From positions 682,001-746,000 of the forward strand of contig NC_033562.1 in assembly GCF_001680005.1 (NCBI RefSeq): a stretch of DNA of 64,000 nucleotides. The letters are read 5' to 3'. Each line of letters begins with the position of its first letter. Position 1 is the first letter of the stretch. The notes beneath the pieces were generated by a model, which saw only the letters and a list, made by a program, of their open reading frames with translations, was not told the origin of the DNA and did no database searches. Of this stretch, positions 42,658-54,757 are shown in pieces. The position numbers and the translations under genes were made by a program. The DNA is from Plasmodium coatneyi (lineage: Eukaryota; Apicomplexa; Aconoidasida; Haemosporida; Plasmodiidae).

Positions 42658-43220
42658 TTTGGCTAGCTTGTAGGTGTGGTGAACGGATTGCGAAAAGCGC
42701 TGTGCACAAATCGACCGGGAAACCTACGGATGTTCAGAAGTTGCTATGTTGGCTGTTAAACGTGTGAGTGAAGTTCACCACTTGTACTTCACGTTCAACT
42801 CTTCGTCAGGGGATTTACTTGCCTTTTTTAATTCCTCCCTAGGGGTACGCTGCTCCTATTTTGATCGGCCCCTTCGAAGCGGATTTCTTTCGCATTCGCC
42901 AGCAAGAACTGGTACACGCGGCGTATGATGCGACAGTATAGGCTGCAACAACTGGCGCGTGGGAGAAAAGTTTATACTTATGTGGATGCACGAAGAATAA
43001 AGGGGAACAAGTGTATACACGAGTAATGTATATGCATCCGTTCTACTTCATGCCTTACGCAAAGGGGAAAGAAAAACTTCCAATTCGGCATACCACAAAA
43101 GTTGGGTCTCCTTTTTTAGATAATCATAATGGGAAAAAAAAAAGGAGGGAAAACAACTTTGGGATAAAAATTTTGGCAATTTTTTTTGCCACGTTTAGTT
43201 GAACTCTGTTGCGCCTTTCC

Positions 43221-43252
<32 letters not shown>

Positions 43253-44050
43253 CCGGCTAGCTGCATACCTGGGGCGTCAATTTTTTCCGTGAATTTTTTT
43301 TTCGACATTATTTTAATATAAACGAGTCTCACGACGTTGGAAAATGTAAATAACTGAAGAACGTTTCTATGCGCATTGTATAACTATGCTATGCGTACGC
43401 ATCATTTGTGGCCAAAAGTTGGGTTGGCCCATCATCCCTGGGTTAGCAAAACCAAACTGCCGTTGTTCCGTTAGGAAAATTGCGTAACATTGTACTGAGC
43501 AGTAGCGAGCTTTACCTGTGACGGTTTTTAACCGGATTAGGTAACAAGAACGTGTCAACAACGTGGCATCTTCGTTTTTGAGTATCACTTTGCGTTAGCC
43601 GCTGTTGTTGGCACATGGACGAGTGGTTGCCACTTCTACTTGGTAGCGTTGTTCTCCCCTTCTTGTGACCTCCAACATAATGAGCAAAGATAAGTGACAC
43701 GCAACTACAGTTCCCCTGTAATAGATTCCCCATCGTTACAAGAATCACCAGAACGAAAGAACACGCGAATGAAGGCCTGCCATCGGCTGCCACATAACAG
43801 TTTGCCCGTTTTGCGAAATAAATGCGTAGGAGAAGAACGAGAAGTAGATATGAACATTTGCGACACCAATAAATGTAGGATGCGACGGTCATCGTTACCA
43901 TAACATGGTGAACACGTATCAATTTTACCAGCACGTTGGAGGCACACGTACGTAGAAGCGCACTTGTGGACCCCCACCCCGAACGTAGACACATACCCAT
44001 TTATGCATACGCACTTTTGAGTACCCCTGTTCTACCTCCCTTCCCTTAAA
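42658..44050. other. divergent spacer between the Lys-rich gene and RPF1
   Basis: 1.39 kb between two start codons, so it must hold both promoters. A run of 31 T lies at 43222-43252. The frames in 43.4-44.0 kb have neither coding composition nor a convincing splice partner. Confidence 0.5.
43222..43252. repeat. poly-T tract of 31 in a divergent promoter region
   Basis: Uninterrupted run of about 31 T roughly midway between two divergent start codons, a typical position for a nucleosome-excluding tract in Plasmodium promoters (inference). Confidence 0.9.
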
Positions 44051-45523
44051 ATGAACAAAAAGGAGAAAAAAAAGCTGCGGTACATGACCAAGGAGAAACA
44101 GTACTCCATCCAAGAAATTGAAAACATTGATGTAAAACGATACAACGAATTGTCTAGATTTTCCAAAAACAAAAATAAAAGAAATGCTCTCAAGGGAAAG
44201 GCATATGTGAAGAAATTAATTCTTCGTAAACAAAAAAAAGATGAAATAAAAAAAAAAAAATCTTTAAATATTCCTGTGGAGAAAAAAATCCCCAGGAGTA
44301 TAGAACGGCTAGCCATTTTTGATGAAAATAAAATTAACGCGGAAAATGAAAAATTTTTATTGAATGAAAAATGTATAGACGAATTTAGTGATTATTTTAA
44401 ACAGGGGAAAGAACCAAACATTGTTATAACGTCCATCAAAAGACCATCAAAAAACACCATTTTGTTTATGAAAGAATTGTCGATAACATTTCCTCACATT
44501 TTTTATGAACCAAGATTGGATCATTCAATTGAATTTCTCATGAGCAATTCTGTGCAGAATAACTTTTCCACTTTTATCTTAATCGAAGAGGGAATAGACA
44601 AACACCCTAAGTATATGTTCATATCTACTTTGCCAAACGGCCCCACGGCGAAATACTCCCTCACCAATGTTTTATATGCACATAAGAAGAAGACGGACAT
44701 TGAAATAACGACCTTACCACCGGAGGTCTACATCACTAACTTTAACACCTTCATTGGGGAACGGATAAAGCGACAGCTCCACACCTTGGTTCCCTTCAAG
44801 CCTGCGTACAAATCGCAGAAGGTCGTCGTTTTTTACAACCAGCGAGACTTTATCTTTTTCCGGCACTTTAAGTAAGAATTCGCAGTGACCATTCGCCCGG
44901 GTGGCGCGGTTTGTGAAACTTTGTCAGCTTTTTCCCTATTTCCCTCGTTTCCTTTCTTTGTTCACCCTGCACATTGTGCTTCTTTCCCCCCTTTGCACCT
45001 GGACGTGCACCCGCAGGTACAACTTCCTCAACAAAAAGAAGTGCACGCTGAACGAAATTGGCCCGGCTTTCACCCTGCAGCTTCTTAGTCTTAAGGTAAT
45101 TTTTCGCGTGCCAGGCGCGTTTGTTTTCTCCTGTGTAGCTACGTCGTTGCAAAGTTATGACCTTGTTTTGCTTTATTTTTCTGAACTGTTCATGTAGCTA
45201 ATTTGTTCTTTTTTTTTTTTCTGAACTGTTCATATTTTTTCGGTTCATCTAGCTATTTTTCCCCTTCTTTGTTGCTTTTTTTTTTTTTTTTTTTTTTGGC
45301 TTACCTGCTGCACACACTCTGGCGCGTTGCATTTCTTTCCCTATTACCGCTTTACATTTTTTTGGCCTACATGTTACACGTATCCTCACACCTGGATCAT
45401 TTTTTCCCCTTCACCTTTCTCTGATGACCTTTACAGGATGGGCTGATTAACGATAAGGAGAAAATGTACGAGTTTGTTCTGCGCCCAGATATGAAGGTTA
45501 ACAGGAAGAAGATGTATTTGTAA
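44051..45523 (+). CDS. RPF1: ribosome production factor 1 (Brix-domain protein)
   Basis: Exons 44051-44871, 45017-45095 and 45437-45523 give 328 aa, in phase. Rpf1 is a nucleolar Brix-domain protein needed for 60S subunit assembly (ITS2 processing). Seen: a very basic N-terminus (NKKEKKKLRYMTKEK), then the Brix domain from about residue 115: EPNIVITSIKRPSKNTILFM, FMKELSITFPHIFYEPR, LPNGPTAKYSLTNV (human LPDGPTAHFKLSSV), TNFNTFIGERIKRQL, VVVFYNQRDFIFFRHFKYNF (human VTFHNQRDFIFFRRHRYIF), then LNEIGPAFTLQLLSLK (human IQELGPRFTLKLRSLQ). The NQRDFIFFR stretch distinguishes RPF1 from IMP4, RPF2, SSF1 and BRX1. The third exon adds a 28-residue tail ending in KKMYL. Confidence 0.95.
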
Positions 45524-45998
45524 ATGCGTTACCTGCCTTTTGGTGACGTCCCACACCAGTGTGTTTGCCTCAATCCAGTCGCATTGGTTTGCCGATGGTT
45601 GCGCTGTATAGTGCGCTACCCAGCCTTTTGCACTTTTTTTTAAAAGAATTTTTTTTTTTACTGTTCAATTAATGTCGTTTTAAATGCATACCTTTTTTTA
45701 TTTTTTGTGGCTTCCAATTTTATAAATCCATGTGGATCTCCCCACGTGCTGCATTCCTTTTTACATAAAATGTGCACGCAAGTGGTACGCATTATACGTA
45801 TGTAATGTACATGGTAACCACATAGTGGAACATATTTGGTTGAAAAAACGTAAATTGCAAAAAATGTTTGAAAAAATCTTCCAAAGGGAGGGGGCTACGC
45901 AGAAGCAGCAGCAGTAGCGGAAGCAGCCATAATGTAAAAAGGGGGGTTACCTTAACAGTAGGGGGGGGCGGAGAAAAAAAAGAAAAAAAAATTAATAA
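45524..45998. other. spacer between RPF1 and the MATH-domain gene
   Basis: 475 bases holding the RPF1 3' UTR and the promoter of the next co-directional gene. A G-run (45961-45968) lies shortly upstream of its ATG. Nothing else. Confidence 0.55.
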
Positions 45999-48152
45999 AT
46001 GGATTTGAGGAAACACCTCTCCTCCCTTTTCCTCCTAGTGTACCTAAAATGTTTCATATGCCATATTTGCTTTAATCCCAGGGTGGAAAATACCAACGGG
46101 AGCTGCTACTTGCCTAGCACATTTAAAAAGAGGCAGTACAAGCAAATGTCTAGTAAAACCTTTCGAAAGGGAAAAGATACAAAATTTCAACTAAGTCTGA
46201 TTTTTAGAAAGCAAAAAGATCAGTCCATGATTAGGAGCATCCCTAGCCATGTGCGAAAGAGAAAGAAGAAGAAAAAAAAAAAGAAAAAAAAAACAGACGA
46301 TGATGGCGATGCTGATGCAAAGGGCCAAAAGGGAAAAAAAAAAAAAGTAAACAAAAAGTTAATGAGAAGGAGGCTGCTCAAGTTTTACAAGTTGAAGAGG
46401 AAAAACGAGGGCACCGAGGAGGATGTTTTTTCCTACAAGGACAAGTACTCTGTTTTCGACTATGTTGAGGATAAGATCAGCGGGCGGGGAAGCGGTGGCA
46501 CCGATGGAAGCGACGACAGCCATGACAGTAACGACAACGATGACAGCAACGACAACGATGACAGCAACGACAACGACAACGATGACAGCAACGACAACGA
46601 TGACAGCAACGACAACGATGACAGCAACGACAGCGGTGTTAGCCAAGGGGGTGACGACAACCAGGACGATCTCCCCTCCACAGCACCCCTCGAGAAGCAC
46701 GAAAAAGAAGAACATGAAGGAGAAGCGGAACTACACACCTACATGGATGATATTCAAGGGGAGGACTCACTCGAACAGGCTGATCCGGCTGACGGGCACG
46801 ATAGGGCAGATGCACAAGATTCCCAACAGGACCAATCGGGCGAACAAGCAAACGCCACCACGGACGGAAAAAAAAAAAAAAAAAAAAAATTGAAAAAGCT
46901 AAAAAAGAACATGCACATAGGGAAATACAACAGAAAAATTTTTACCTACAAAAAAAAAGTATCCGTAGATGACGTACACGAATATGTCGAAAACAAACAT
47001 CTGGGGGAAAAATACATCCTCGAGAAAGACACCCTAAAAAATGTTTTCGTGAATAAGCCTCTGTTCAATTTTTACAATTTTTACAACTTCTTTCAAATAG
47101 ACCACGTCGAAAAGTACAATAAGGAAAAAGTCTTAAACTTAATTTACTACTACATTTATAAATACAAAAACAAAAACAAAGTACAAAGCCAAACAGAATA
47201 TGAGCGTATGAAGACAGAGGATGTGGTAGAGACATACGAGAGAATTGCAGACGATAAGAAAAAAATGAAACACTATCTGGACTTCTACATAGACATGAAT
47301 AACAACAGGTATTTATACATGAATATCGACAAGAATTACGCCTTGAAGAAAAAAGAGACGGATGCCTTCACCGTGAGCAACATTAACAAGGTCGATTCGA
47401 TGCACATACACAATTACAAGGTGGTCTGGACCATTCGGAACGTGCAGGAGGTAGGCGCGTGGGAAAGCTTATCCGCAGTCATGCTTCATTATGCAGATCG
47501 AGCTTGTCCCTCAAAGCGTTGCACAAGTTGACTGGGTGTGCGTCACTCTCCCCTCTTTTTTTTCTCTTCTTAGAAACTGTTTTGGAGATTCCGTGAAATG
47601 GGAAACATTCCCCTGACAACCTCCGCCTTTTCCTTCGCGGGAAAGAAGTCGTTCAAGTTGAAGCTCTGGCTGGATGGTCACAAGTCCGCCAAGAAGGGGT
47701 AACCATCTATTGAGGGTGTTTGCTACGGAAAGCTAATCACAGTTTTGTTCGATTATAATTTTGTTTCGAGAGTGTGTTCTCCTTATGTGATTTCATCCTG
47801 TGTGCAGCATTGGGCATGCGTGCTCCTTCACCGGCATGTGACTTAACCCGTATGTGGCATCTTCCCCACAGTTAAGTAAACATATACCTATCTACAACTT
47901 ACATTTCTTCTTTCCCCTTTTTTTCCTTTTGCCCATTTCAGCTACGTGAGCGTCGGCCTGAAGCAACTAGAAAACTACGGGCTGCTGGAGGAGTACATTT
48001 GCTTCTCCCTTGGCGGAGTCACGAGGGGTCCATTCCAATACATGTCAAGAGAATACTACCAGGGCTGCTACAACTTTTGTAAGTTTGATGAGCTGGACGT
48101 AAAAGACGACGAATTGCAGTTAAGTTTATTTGTATACGATGGGATTGTCTAG
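45999..48152 (+). CDS. secreted/organellar protein with C-terminal MATH (TRAF-like) domain
   Basis: Exons 45999-47450, 47574-47698 and 47942-48152 give 595 aa, in phase. Residues 1-26 (MDLRKHLSSLFLLVYLKCFICHICF) form a signal peptide or anchor, followed by a basic, Ser/Lys-rich stretch that could act as an apicoplast transit peptide. The middle is low complexity: Lys runs, an Asp/Asn/Ser tandem repeat (about residues 170-212) and an acidic zone. The end, about residues 470-595, reads as a MATH domain: HNYKVVWTIRNVQE, SAFSFAGKKSFKLKLWLDG, YVSVGLKQLENYGLLEEYICFSLG, YNFCKFDELDVKDDELQLSLFVYD, with the WxI...F..GG..F.L..WP-like order of the family. MATH domains bind peptide ligands in TRAFs and meprins. 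A signal sequence on a MATH protein is uncommon. Function unknown; I do not know whether it is secreted, ER or apicoplast. Confidence 0.8.
46512..46635 (+). repeat. coding minisatellite, 18-bp GACAACGATGACAGCAAC unit
   Basis: About seven units of 18 bp with one 6-bp internal insertion, coding DNDDSN repeats. DNA identity between units is nearly complete, so it arose by recent slippage rather than by selection on codons alone; copy number is probably polymorphic. Confidence 0.92.
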
Positions 48153-48565
48153 GGGTGGGGACAGATCATCATTCGATGGAGGGATGTTACGCGGCATTAC
48201 CGTCTCATGGATCGGATCAACGCTGAACCCTTGACACCTTTACCATTGCTCTTCATTTGAACGACCAACCTTTGCATCTACGACCGCGTGTCAGTTTGTA
48301 ATTTTGTTTTACCCTTCTTGTGTGTCGGCAGTTGGGTGGGTGCACCTGCCTCCCCAATAGTTCATATCCCAGTTGGCCTTCCTCCCATTTTCTTCGCATT
48401 TTTTTTTTTTTTTTGTTAACACGCAAGGTGAGCACCCTCTGCGTATACTTCTTCCCCATCGAACATTTAGCATGTGCATGGTAACATGCGCGTCTTAATA
48501 ACCAGCGTTTTAATTTTCCATACCATGTTGTTCTTTGCCTTTTTGACTGCACGGTCCAGGTTTTT
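48153..48565. other. convergent spacer between the MATH gene and CTR9
   Basis: 413 bases of converging 3' UTRs, with a T run near 48398-48414. No gene. Confidence 0.6.
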
Positions 48566-51500
48566 TTAGTCTATAACTTTTTTCCTTTTTTTGGGTTTCT
48601 TCTCCTCGAAGAGATCTGAGCTGCTGGAAGAGTCGTCCATGTATTGCGGATCACCGTCGGAGATGTCTCCTTCCCCAGGGTTATCCATCTCCTCCTTGTC
48701 AGTTGCCTCATTCGGGTTGGCGCTTCCTTTATTAAAAGAAAATTCCTCATCGTCGTCATCCCCCTCCTGTTGATCATCTCCCTTTTGTGGATGCGTTTCT
48801 CCCTCTTCCTGTGGGGCGTCCTTTCCTTCTCCCCTCAGGGTGGTCATTCCCGTCCCCCGTTCGGTCATGTGGTAGGTGAGTTCGCTAACATCTCTGAGCA
48901 GTTCCTCATGTAGACTTTCCTGACTCTTCAGTTTTTTCATTTCCAAAATTTTTTTCCTCTTTTTATCTTCGTAAATTTTTTTCTGTAAATTTATTTTCTT
49001 CTGGTTATACATTTTTTTCTGCCTGACCATGCTGGGCACACTGCTTTCAATGTATGGCTTTATTTTCTCCTCGAATTTTTTGTAGGTGTTGATTAGGTAC
49101 TTCCTGCTGGCCAAATGCTCGATGTCTTTCCTCCTTACTTCGACGATGAGATCGCCTTCTTTGTAGTAGTTGTGTTGTTCATCTGGGGGGGTTAGGAAAA
49201 AATGGGATGGTCAATTGGGTGGTGAATATGGGTATGCACAACCGTTAAACGGGTAAACCGTTGAACGGGCAAATTGTTAAACTTCCCAATCTGTCTGGCT
49301 TACCCGAAGCGAGGAGCTCCGCAGACGTGGAGAGCCGCTTAAACCGCAGAATCGTGTGGATGGCGCGGAAGGAGAAGCAGATCAAGTCGCCCATGAGCAG
49401 AACATCCGTCAACTCCACGTAATCTGAACTGAGATACTTTGAAACAAACGAATCAATACAAATGATCAGAATATTCAGAATAGACAAATCATGAGACCAC
49501 TTAACGTATGCACTGTATAGCAGAAGAATGGCATCCTCAAACTTTTCAATTAAGTGTAAAAAATTCGCATAACAGAGAAAAAACTGCTTGTCGTTTATGC
49601 CATTCTTTAAGCTTAAATTGAAGAACAAATTTAATTTTTTTAAAAATAATTTATTTTTCATCTCATGGTTTGTTCTCATCAGGTGGTTAAACATGTGTAG
49701 GACAAGGTTTCTTAACGCCGACTGGCAGTAGAAGGTTTGCTTCTCATTCGAGTCGATTAACAACTGGAAGGCTTCGCTGGACAGATCATACTTGTGGTTA
49801 ACGCTGAGCAGGATGGATATTAGGCTGGACACGAAAAAGTTATTCCTCTCTCTCCCTAGCAAACTTATTTGAGTGTATATTTCATTTACCAGCTGATTTT
49901 TTTCTTCCTTACTTTTTCCCCTTTTAAGTTTACAAAACTTGATGATGACCAAATACGTATTAATCAAAACGTCGTCTTTCAGGTGTTCATTTTTTTTTAG
50001 CTTCTCCAAGGCGTATATACAATAATCGTAGTGCTTCCTGGCCACGTGTATGTAAGCCTTTTGCAGTAAGAGGTTTACTGACTTTGGATTTGTCTGCAAC
50101 CCCTTGTCTATCACCTCCTTCGCTTTAGAGAATTTCCTCATTTGTATGTAAACGTTTGCTAACCTAACGAAGGCACCTTCATACGTCTTATACAACTGTG
50201 TATACAATTTGTATGTCTGTATGGAGGAGTCTTTATAGCCAAGGTACTCTTCCAAGACGGCGCTGTTAAAGCATATGGTTAGGTAGATCCTCTTTAGGTA
50301 GTTAATTATTTCCCTGTATCGCTGTCTGTTGCTTCTTTTTATGTATACATGATTGGGAAGCTTCTCTCCTTCACTCAATATAGTTTGCCTGATCTGTCCG
50401 ATTCTGTGGTTGCGAAGCATGACGTCCAGGTGGTACAGCTTTATTGCGTTTCGACGCACAGTGCGGTGGAGGAGGTCCTTCTTCTCTTTGACCTCTTCGC
50501 CAGGCGCAATTCCTGTAATGACGTCCTCACAGGGGGACCCGCTCCCATTCCGTTTGGACTTCTTGTTCGTACTCCCCGGGGTCGTTGCGCTGCGCTTTCG
50601 AGGGTTGTTCCTTTCGGTGGAAATTGTCTCCTTAGGGGGGTCAATTCCATGTTCTTCCCTATCCCGCAACAGTCGTGCATCGGAAGCCCTGCCGCAAAAG
50701 GTATAAGAGTAGTACCTAGAGAAGCGCTTCACCTTGAGGAAGATTTCCCTCTTCAGCAACTCCATTAACTCCACACTGCGTTCTTTCTCATCGCAAAAGA
50801 AAAGAGAGATGATATAATTATTAATCAGTTCGTAGGATATTTTGCTAGGTTTATTTCTTTGTCTGAAAAAAGACCTAACTTCTTCCACTTCGTTGAGCTC
50901 CTTATTGTAGTCCACCATCCCCTCATGGTTATACTTGGTTATCAGCAGTTCACGTATTTTTATTCTCATCAGTTTGGTGTCCAAATCGTTATGGAACAAA
51001 TAACTGTTCTTTTCCAGAACGTCAATCAGATGTTGCAACATCCGTAGGACAACTTTCATGGAACTGTCATTCTGGTTGCTCTTCATATATTTGCTTCGAA
51101 CTGCAACGTGTGTTCGTTTGTCTTTGTCGCACATCTTCGTGTCGTCCCCCTGGGTGGTATTCTTAATGGCATGAGAGGGTTGCTCAGCCGCCACGTTGGT
51201 GCCCCCATGGGGACGTGCACGATTACTGCTTCCCTCCCACAGGAGGTTAAAATTTAAAAATAAATTTGCCGTGTGGAGGAAGAAAAAAACATACAATTTG
51301 ACAAAATAGGCATTTCTACCCTTTTGAAAAAAAAACAAAATGTTCTTCTTAGCTTTACTGTACTTCTTCAGATGGATCAAACAGATTGTACGATAATACC
51401 TGCTGACTTGGTTGCCATAAATTTGAAAGCTCTTGTAGTAGTACTTGAGGGCCCTCCTTGTATTCCCCACAATGTGATGGTAATACATACCAATGAGGAA

Positions 51501-53249
51501 GTAATACTTGGAAAGGCATTTCTTATTAACATAACTAAAGTGTACCTTCTCCTTCATCAGTTTTAAAAGGAGAACAGATTTTTTATCTCCCTGCATTAGC
51601 CATATTTCGCACAGATCCAGGTACAGATAGATCATCCTCTCAGACAGGTGCACATGCTCATGGTCCTTTTTCAGGTAGCCACTTTCATTGTTTGCCATCT
51701 CAATCGATTCGTCGTACTCGTATATGTCATTCTTTTCGATGTGATAAGAGGAGTTCTCTTTCATCAGGATGTTTTCTACCCCCTTTGAATATTTCACTAT
51801 ACCGCGTCTTAAATAATCGTAGTAACGTACCAGCGTTAGGTTAATGATCTCCTTCATGGGAATTTTTCGGAGATCGTTTTTGTCGAAACCAGGGGGGAGG
51901 GACTCCAAATGGGAGAATTGCTCCTCCTTGACTTGGGGGAGGTCTCCATATCCAACCCCCCAATGGATCCCTTCCTTCACAAAGTCGTTACACTGCGCGA
52001 TTTTTCCCAAGTAGTTCATCAGGAGGAGCCACCCGTTGGTTAAGTACGCCTGGGGGTGTCCATCAAGTTTTATCGCTTCAGTTAAGCAGAAGGAGGCCGT
52101 GCTCCACTCCTTCTTCTTCACGTAGCAGATACCTATTATGTATTTTATTATTGCCTTGAGGCTTCTAATGGTGGTTAGCAGATTCTTTAACCGAATGCAC
52201 TTATAGAGGTGCTCTTCCCCTGCTGTATGGTCCCTTCCACTAAACGATCCAATGTTTTCTGCACGCTTATCAGTATTGTCATTCCCCCCTTTTTCACGAC
52301 TCATAAATTTGGACAGCCAGGTTGTTGCTCCCTTCTCCGTGTTGGGAGATTTTTCCCCCACAGGGTCTAACAACCCCTGATAAGTAGCAACAATGGCCTT
52401 TAAAAAATTCTCCAAATTTATAAGCCTTATCAGAACGTTGGAGGAAAACTCAATGCAGAGATCCAACTTATACGTCAGACATAAAGAGAGGGACAAATAA
52501 ATCGAGGCAACAAAATCGTACTTGTTCTTCTTAACCAGTTGGGTTAATATGGATATGCTCTCCATTAAATAATTCAACGGATTAATGTATTCACTTTTTA
52601 TCTTCTCCTCTGACGGTTGCTTCTCATAATCATCGTTGTCTCCATCGCTGGGGGAAGTTTTCGGCCTTACGAAGTAGTTGGCGCCCCTCTTCCGGTCATA
52701 CTTGTTTAGCAGGTACAGGTACATATTAACGTTGTAAATGCCTTTAGCTAAATGTGGGGATAGGTAATCGTAGCTCGCCCATGGAATTGACCCCTGTTTT
52801 TTACTTGACATCCCGCCATGCATGTCCACTTCCACCCCCCTTAGGAGGACGTCACTCCTCCTCCTCTCAATCTGATTAATTAAATTTTCCAGCTTTATTT
52901 TCAACTCATCTTCTTTGCTTACATTTTTCGTATTCATTATTTTTTCCAAGTGGTATAGCAGCAGGAGGGTGTAAAAATTCGACCCGTCTTTCGAGGCGTC
53001 CCTCTCGTCCGTCTCTTCCTTCCCCTCTTTGTCATCATTTTTGGTGAGATAAAAAATCTCCCCCTCCTTGGTTAGGTCCAAAAAGAGCTTGTAGTAATTT
53101 TTCTTGTAGTAGATTAGACTGACTTCTATCCAGCTATGCACATGCACCTGTTCATCCTTTAAAATATTTTTTATGAGGAGGTAATTCTCATCGTTTATGT
53201 CCTCTTCCTTAATACCGATCGGTCGGTTCTTCCCTTGCAGGTAAATCAT
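48566..53249 (-). CDS. CTR9: CTR9 homologue, TPR subunit of the Paf1 complex
   Basis: Exons on the complement 49304-53249 and 48566-49182, phase-closing (one base plus two), 1,520 aa. The start is ATG 53249 (MIYLQGKNRPIGIKEED); upstream in frame there is only a GTG and then a stop. CTR9 is a Paf1-complex subunit that travels with RNA polymerase II and supports elongation and histone modification. Seen: the N-terminal signature LKDEQVHVHSWIEVSLIYYK (human [20 protein letters not shown]); TPR helices such as EYLGYKDSSIQTYKLYTQLY, FVRLANVYIQMRKFSKAKEV and NPKSVNLLLQKAYIHVARKH; and, past the intron, the coiled tail HLASRKYLINTYKKFEEKI with a highly charged Lys/Glu/Asp C-terminus ending KKPKKRKKVID, as in other CTR9 proteins. 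It is longer than human CTR9 (1,173 aa) because of inserts around 680-740 and 870-930. Confidence 0.85.
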
Positions 53250-54757
53250 TTTGGGGGCGACCGGCGGAGGGGCAGGAACGGAGTGGTTCTTCACTAATCA
53301 GCCATTAAGAAGGGGGAGCACACACTTGCATCAATGGAGCAGCTAAAAAGTGAGGTAACGGAGTGGACTCTCCTATTGCTTGTACACTTGGCGAGAACAT
53401 GAATAGGATAACACCCCTCACATTCGCACGGCATTCTCCACCCTGCAGCCTCGTCGCTTTTATATATCCTGTGCTCAGTTGCGATACGAGAAGAAACAAG
53501 AGTTAGGCACGTACATATGGGAAGAGCGGGCAACGGTGGTGGCCTACCCTGCTCTGCCTTTTCACACGCTTCTGCCGGTTTGGCTCCCTAGCTCCATCAA
53601 CACTTTGTCATTGCGATCTATGTATGCCCCGTGTATAAGCTACAGAACTGGCAAAACCTAAAGGAGCGACTTCAACAACTTGTCATTTCTTAGGCCATTT
53701 ATAATTACCCCTTTTAGGGTAGAGCCTGAGGGCAGTTAAAAGCACTGGAGAGAAAAACACTCGAAGGGATGATTCACCCCAGGGGAATCACTCGACGGAA
53801 AATCTTCACGGGAAGATCATGGCAGAGTGATCCATTTTAATTTCTTCCTCCTGTTATCCCTTCCTTTCCTACCCTATACTCCTTGTAAAAAAAAAAGAAT
53901 TCTTCAAGGAGGAGTTGTATGTTGCGTGTATGACCCGGTTGGCTCGAACGCGCCGCATCAGCAACTGCACGGAGGGAGGTGACAGCCAGGGAAGGTAACG
54001 CACAACAGAAGGAAAAAAAAAAAAAAAAAAAAAAGGCGTAAAATTCGGGAAAAGGTATGAAAAGAAGAAAGGATCTCACATGAAAGGTTAGCAATCATAC
54101 GTGAAAACAAAAATGGAGAGGTGAAATGGGAAATTTTTCGCAAAGCTAATGATAAAAATAATCCCCCAAAACTAAAAACGCTCATCATTCTTGGCATCCC
54201 CTTCTTTTCCCCAGAGGAGATTAAAAAATGGTTCCCTACAATTCGTTGCAAAACTGTTTGCTTTATGAAAAAGTTGGCACATTTTGAAGGCATACATATA
54301 TGAGCAACTGCTTTTCGCCGTCTCCTCCCCCTCTATAATTGCTCATATAGAAAATGAAAAAATCGACGGCGTAAGGAAATGGGCCAGGGTGACTTCTGTT
54401 AGATTTGTGCGAGCAGGGAAAAGCAGCTTGCTGGCAAATGAACACCCGATGTGGGAATAAAAAACAGAGAAAAAGAAAAAAAAATTCATCGAGATGCATA
54501 GACAAATGGGATGACATTTGCATACACATACATATGTATGTATCCCCACGCACGCGTCCACAAATATAATCAGAGGGGGGGTAACCCTGCAAAGATTCCC
54601 CGGCAGCAACTTCCAAAGCTAAACGGGGGAGACTGAACTCGCTGTACCCGTGACGCATCATATTTGTTGATGCAACGGATGTGCCGGAAAAAACGGGAAA
54701 AAAGATGGGTTTCTGTTCCTACTAAATCCCTACCTATACCCCTGCGAGAGTTTTTTT
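53250..54757. other. spacer upstream of CTR9
   Basis: 1.5 kb between the CTR9 start and the stop of the next minus-strand gene. A 20-A run at 54014-54033. A 60-codon frame near 54121 was not accepted. Holds the CTR9 promoter. Confidence 0.5.

Noticed and set aside
43512..44000. 162-codon minus-strand frame in the divergent spacer
   Set aside because: Cys/Ser/Arg-rich antisense-type composition with no recognisable domain, and overlapping frames of similar length on both strands.
46359..46738. Val/Leu/Ser repeat proteins antisense to the MATH gene repeat
   Set aside because: Shadows of the 18-bp coding minisatellite on the other strand.
53250..53294. GTG-started extension of CTR9
   Set aside because: GTG is not expected as a nuclear start; a stop lies just upstream and the ATG at 53249 is in frame.
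54121..54303. 60-codon frame MKWEIFRKAND...
   Set aside because: Short, isolated, no partner exon; sits in the CTR9 upstream region.
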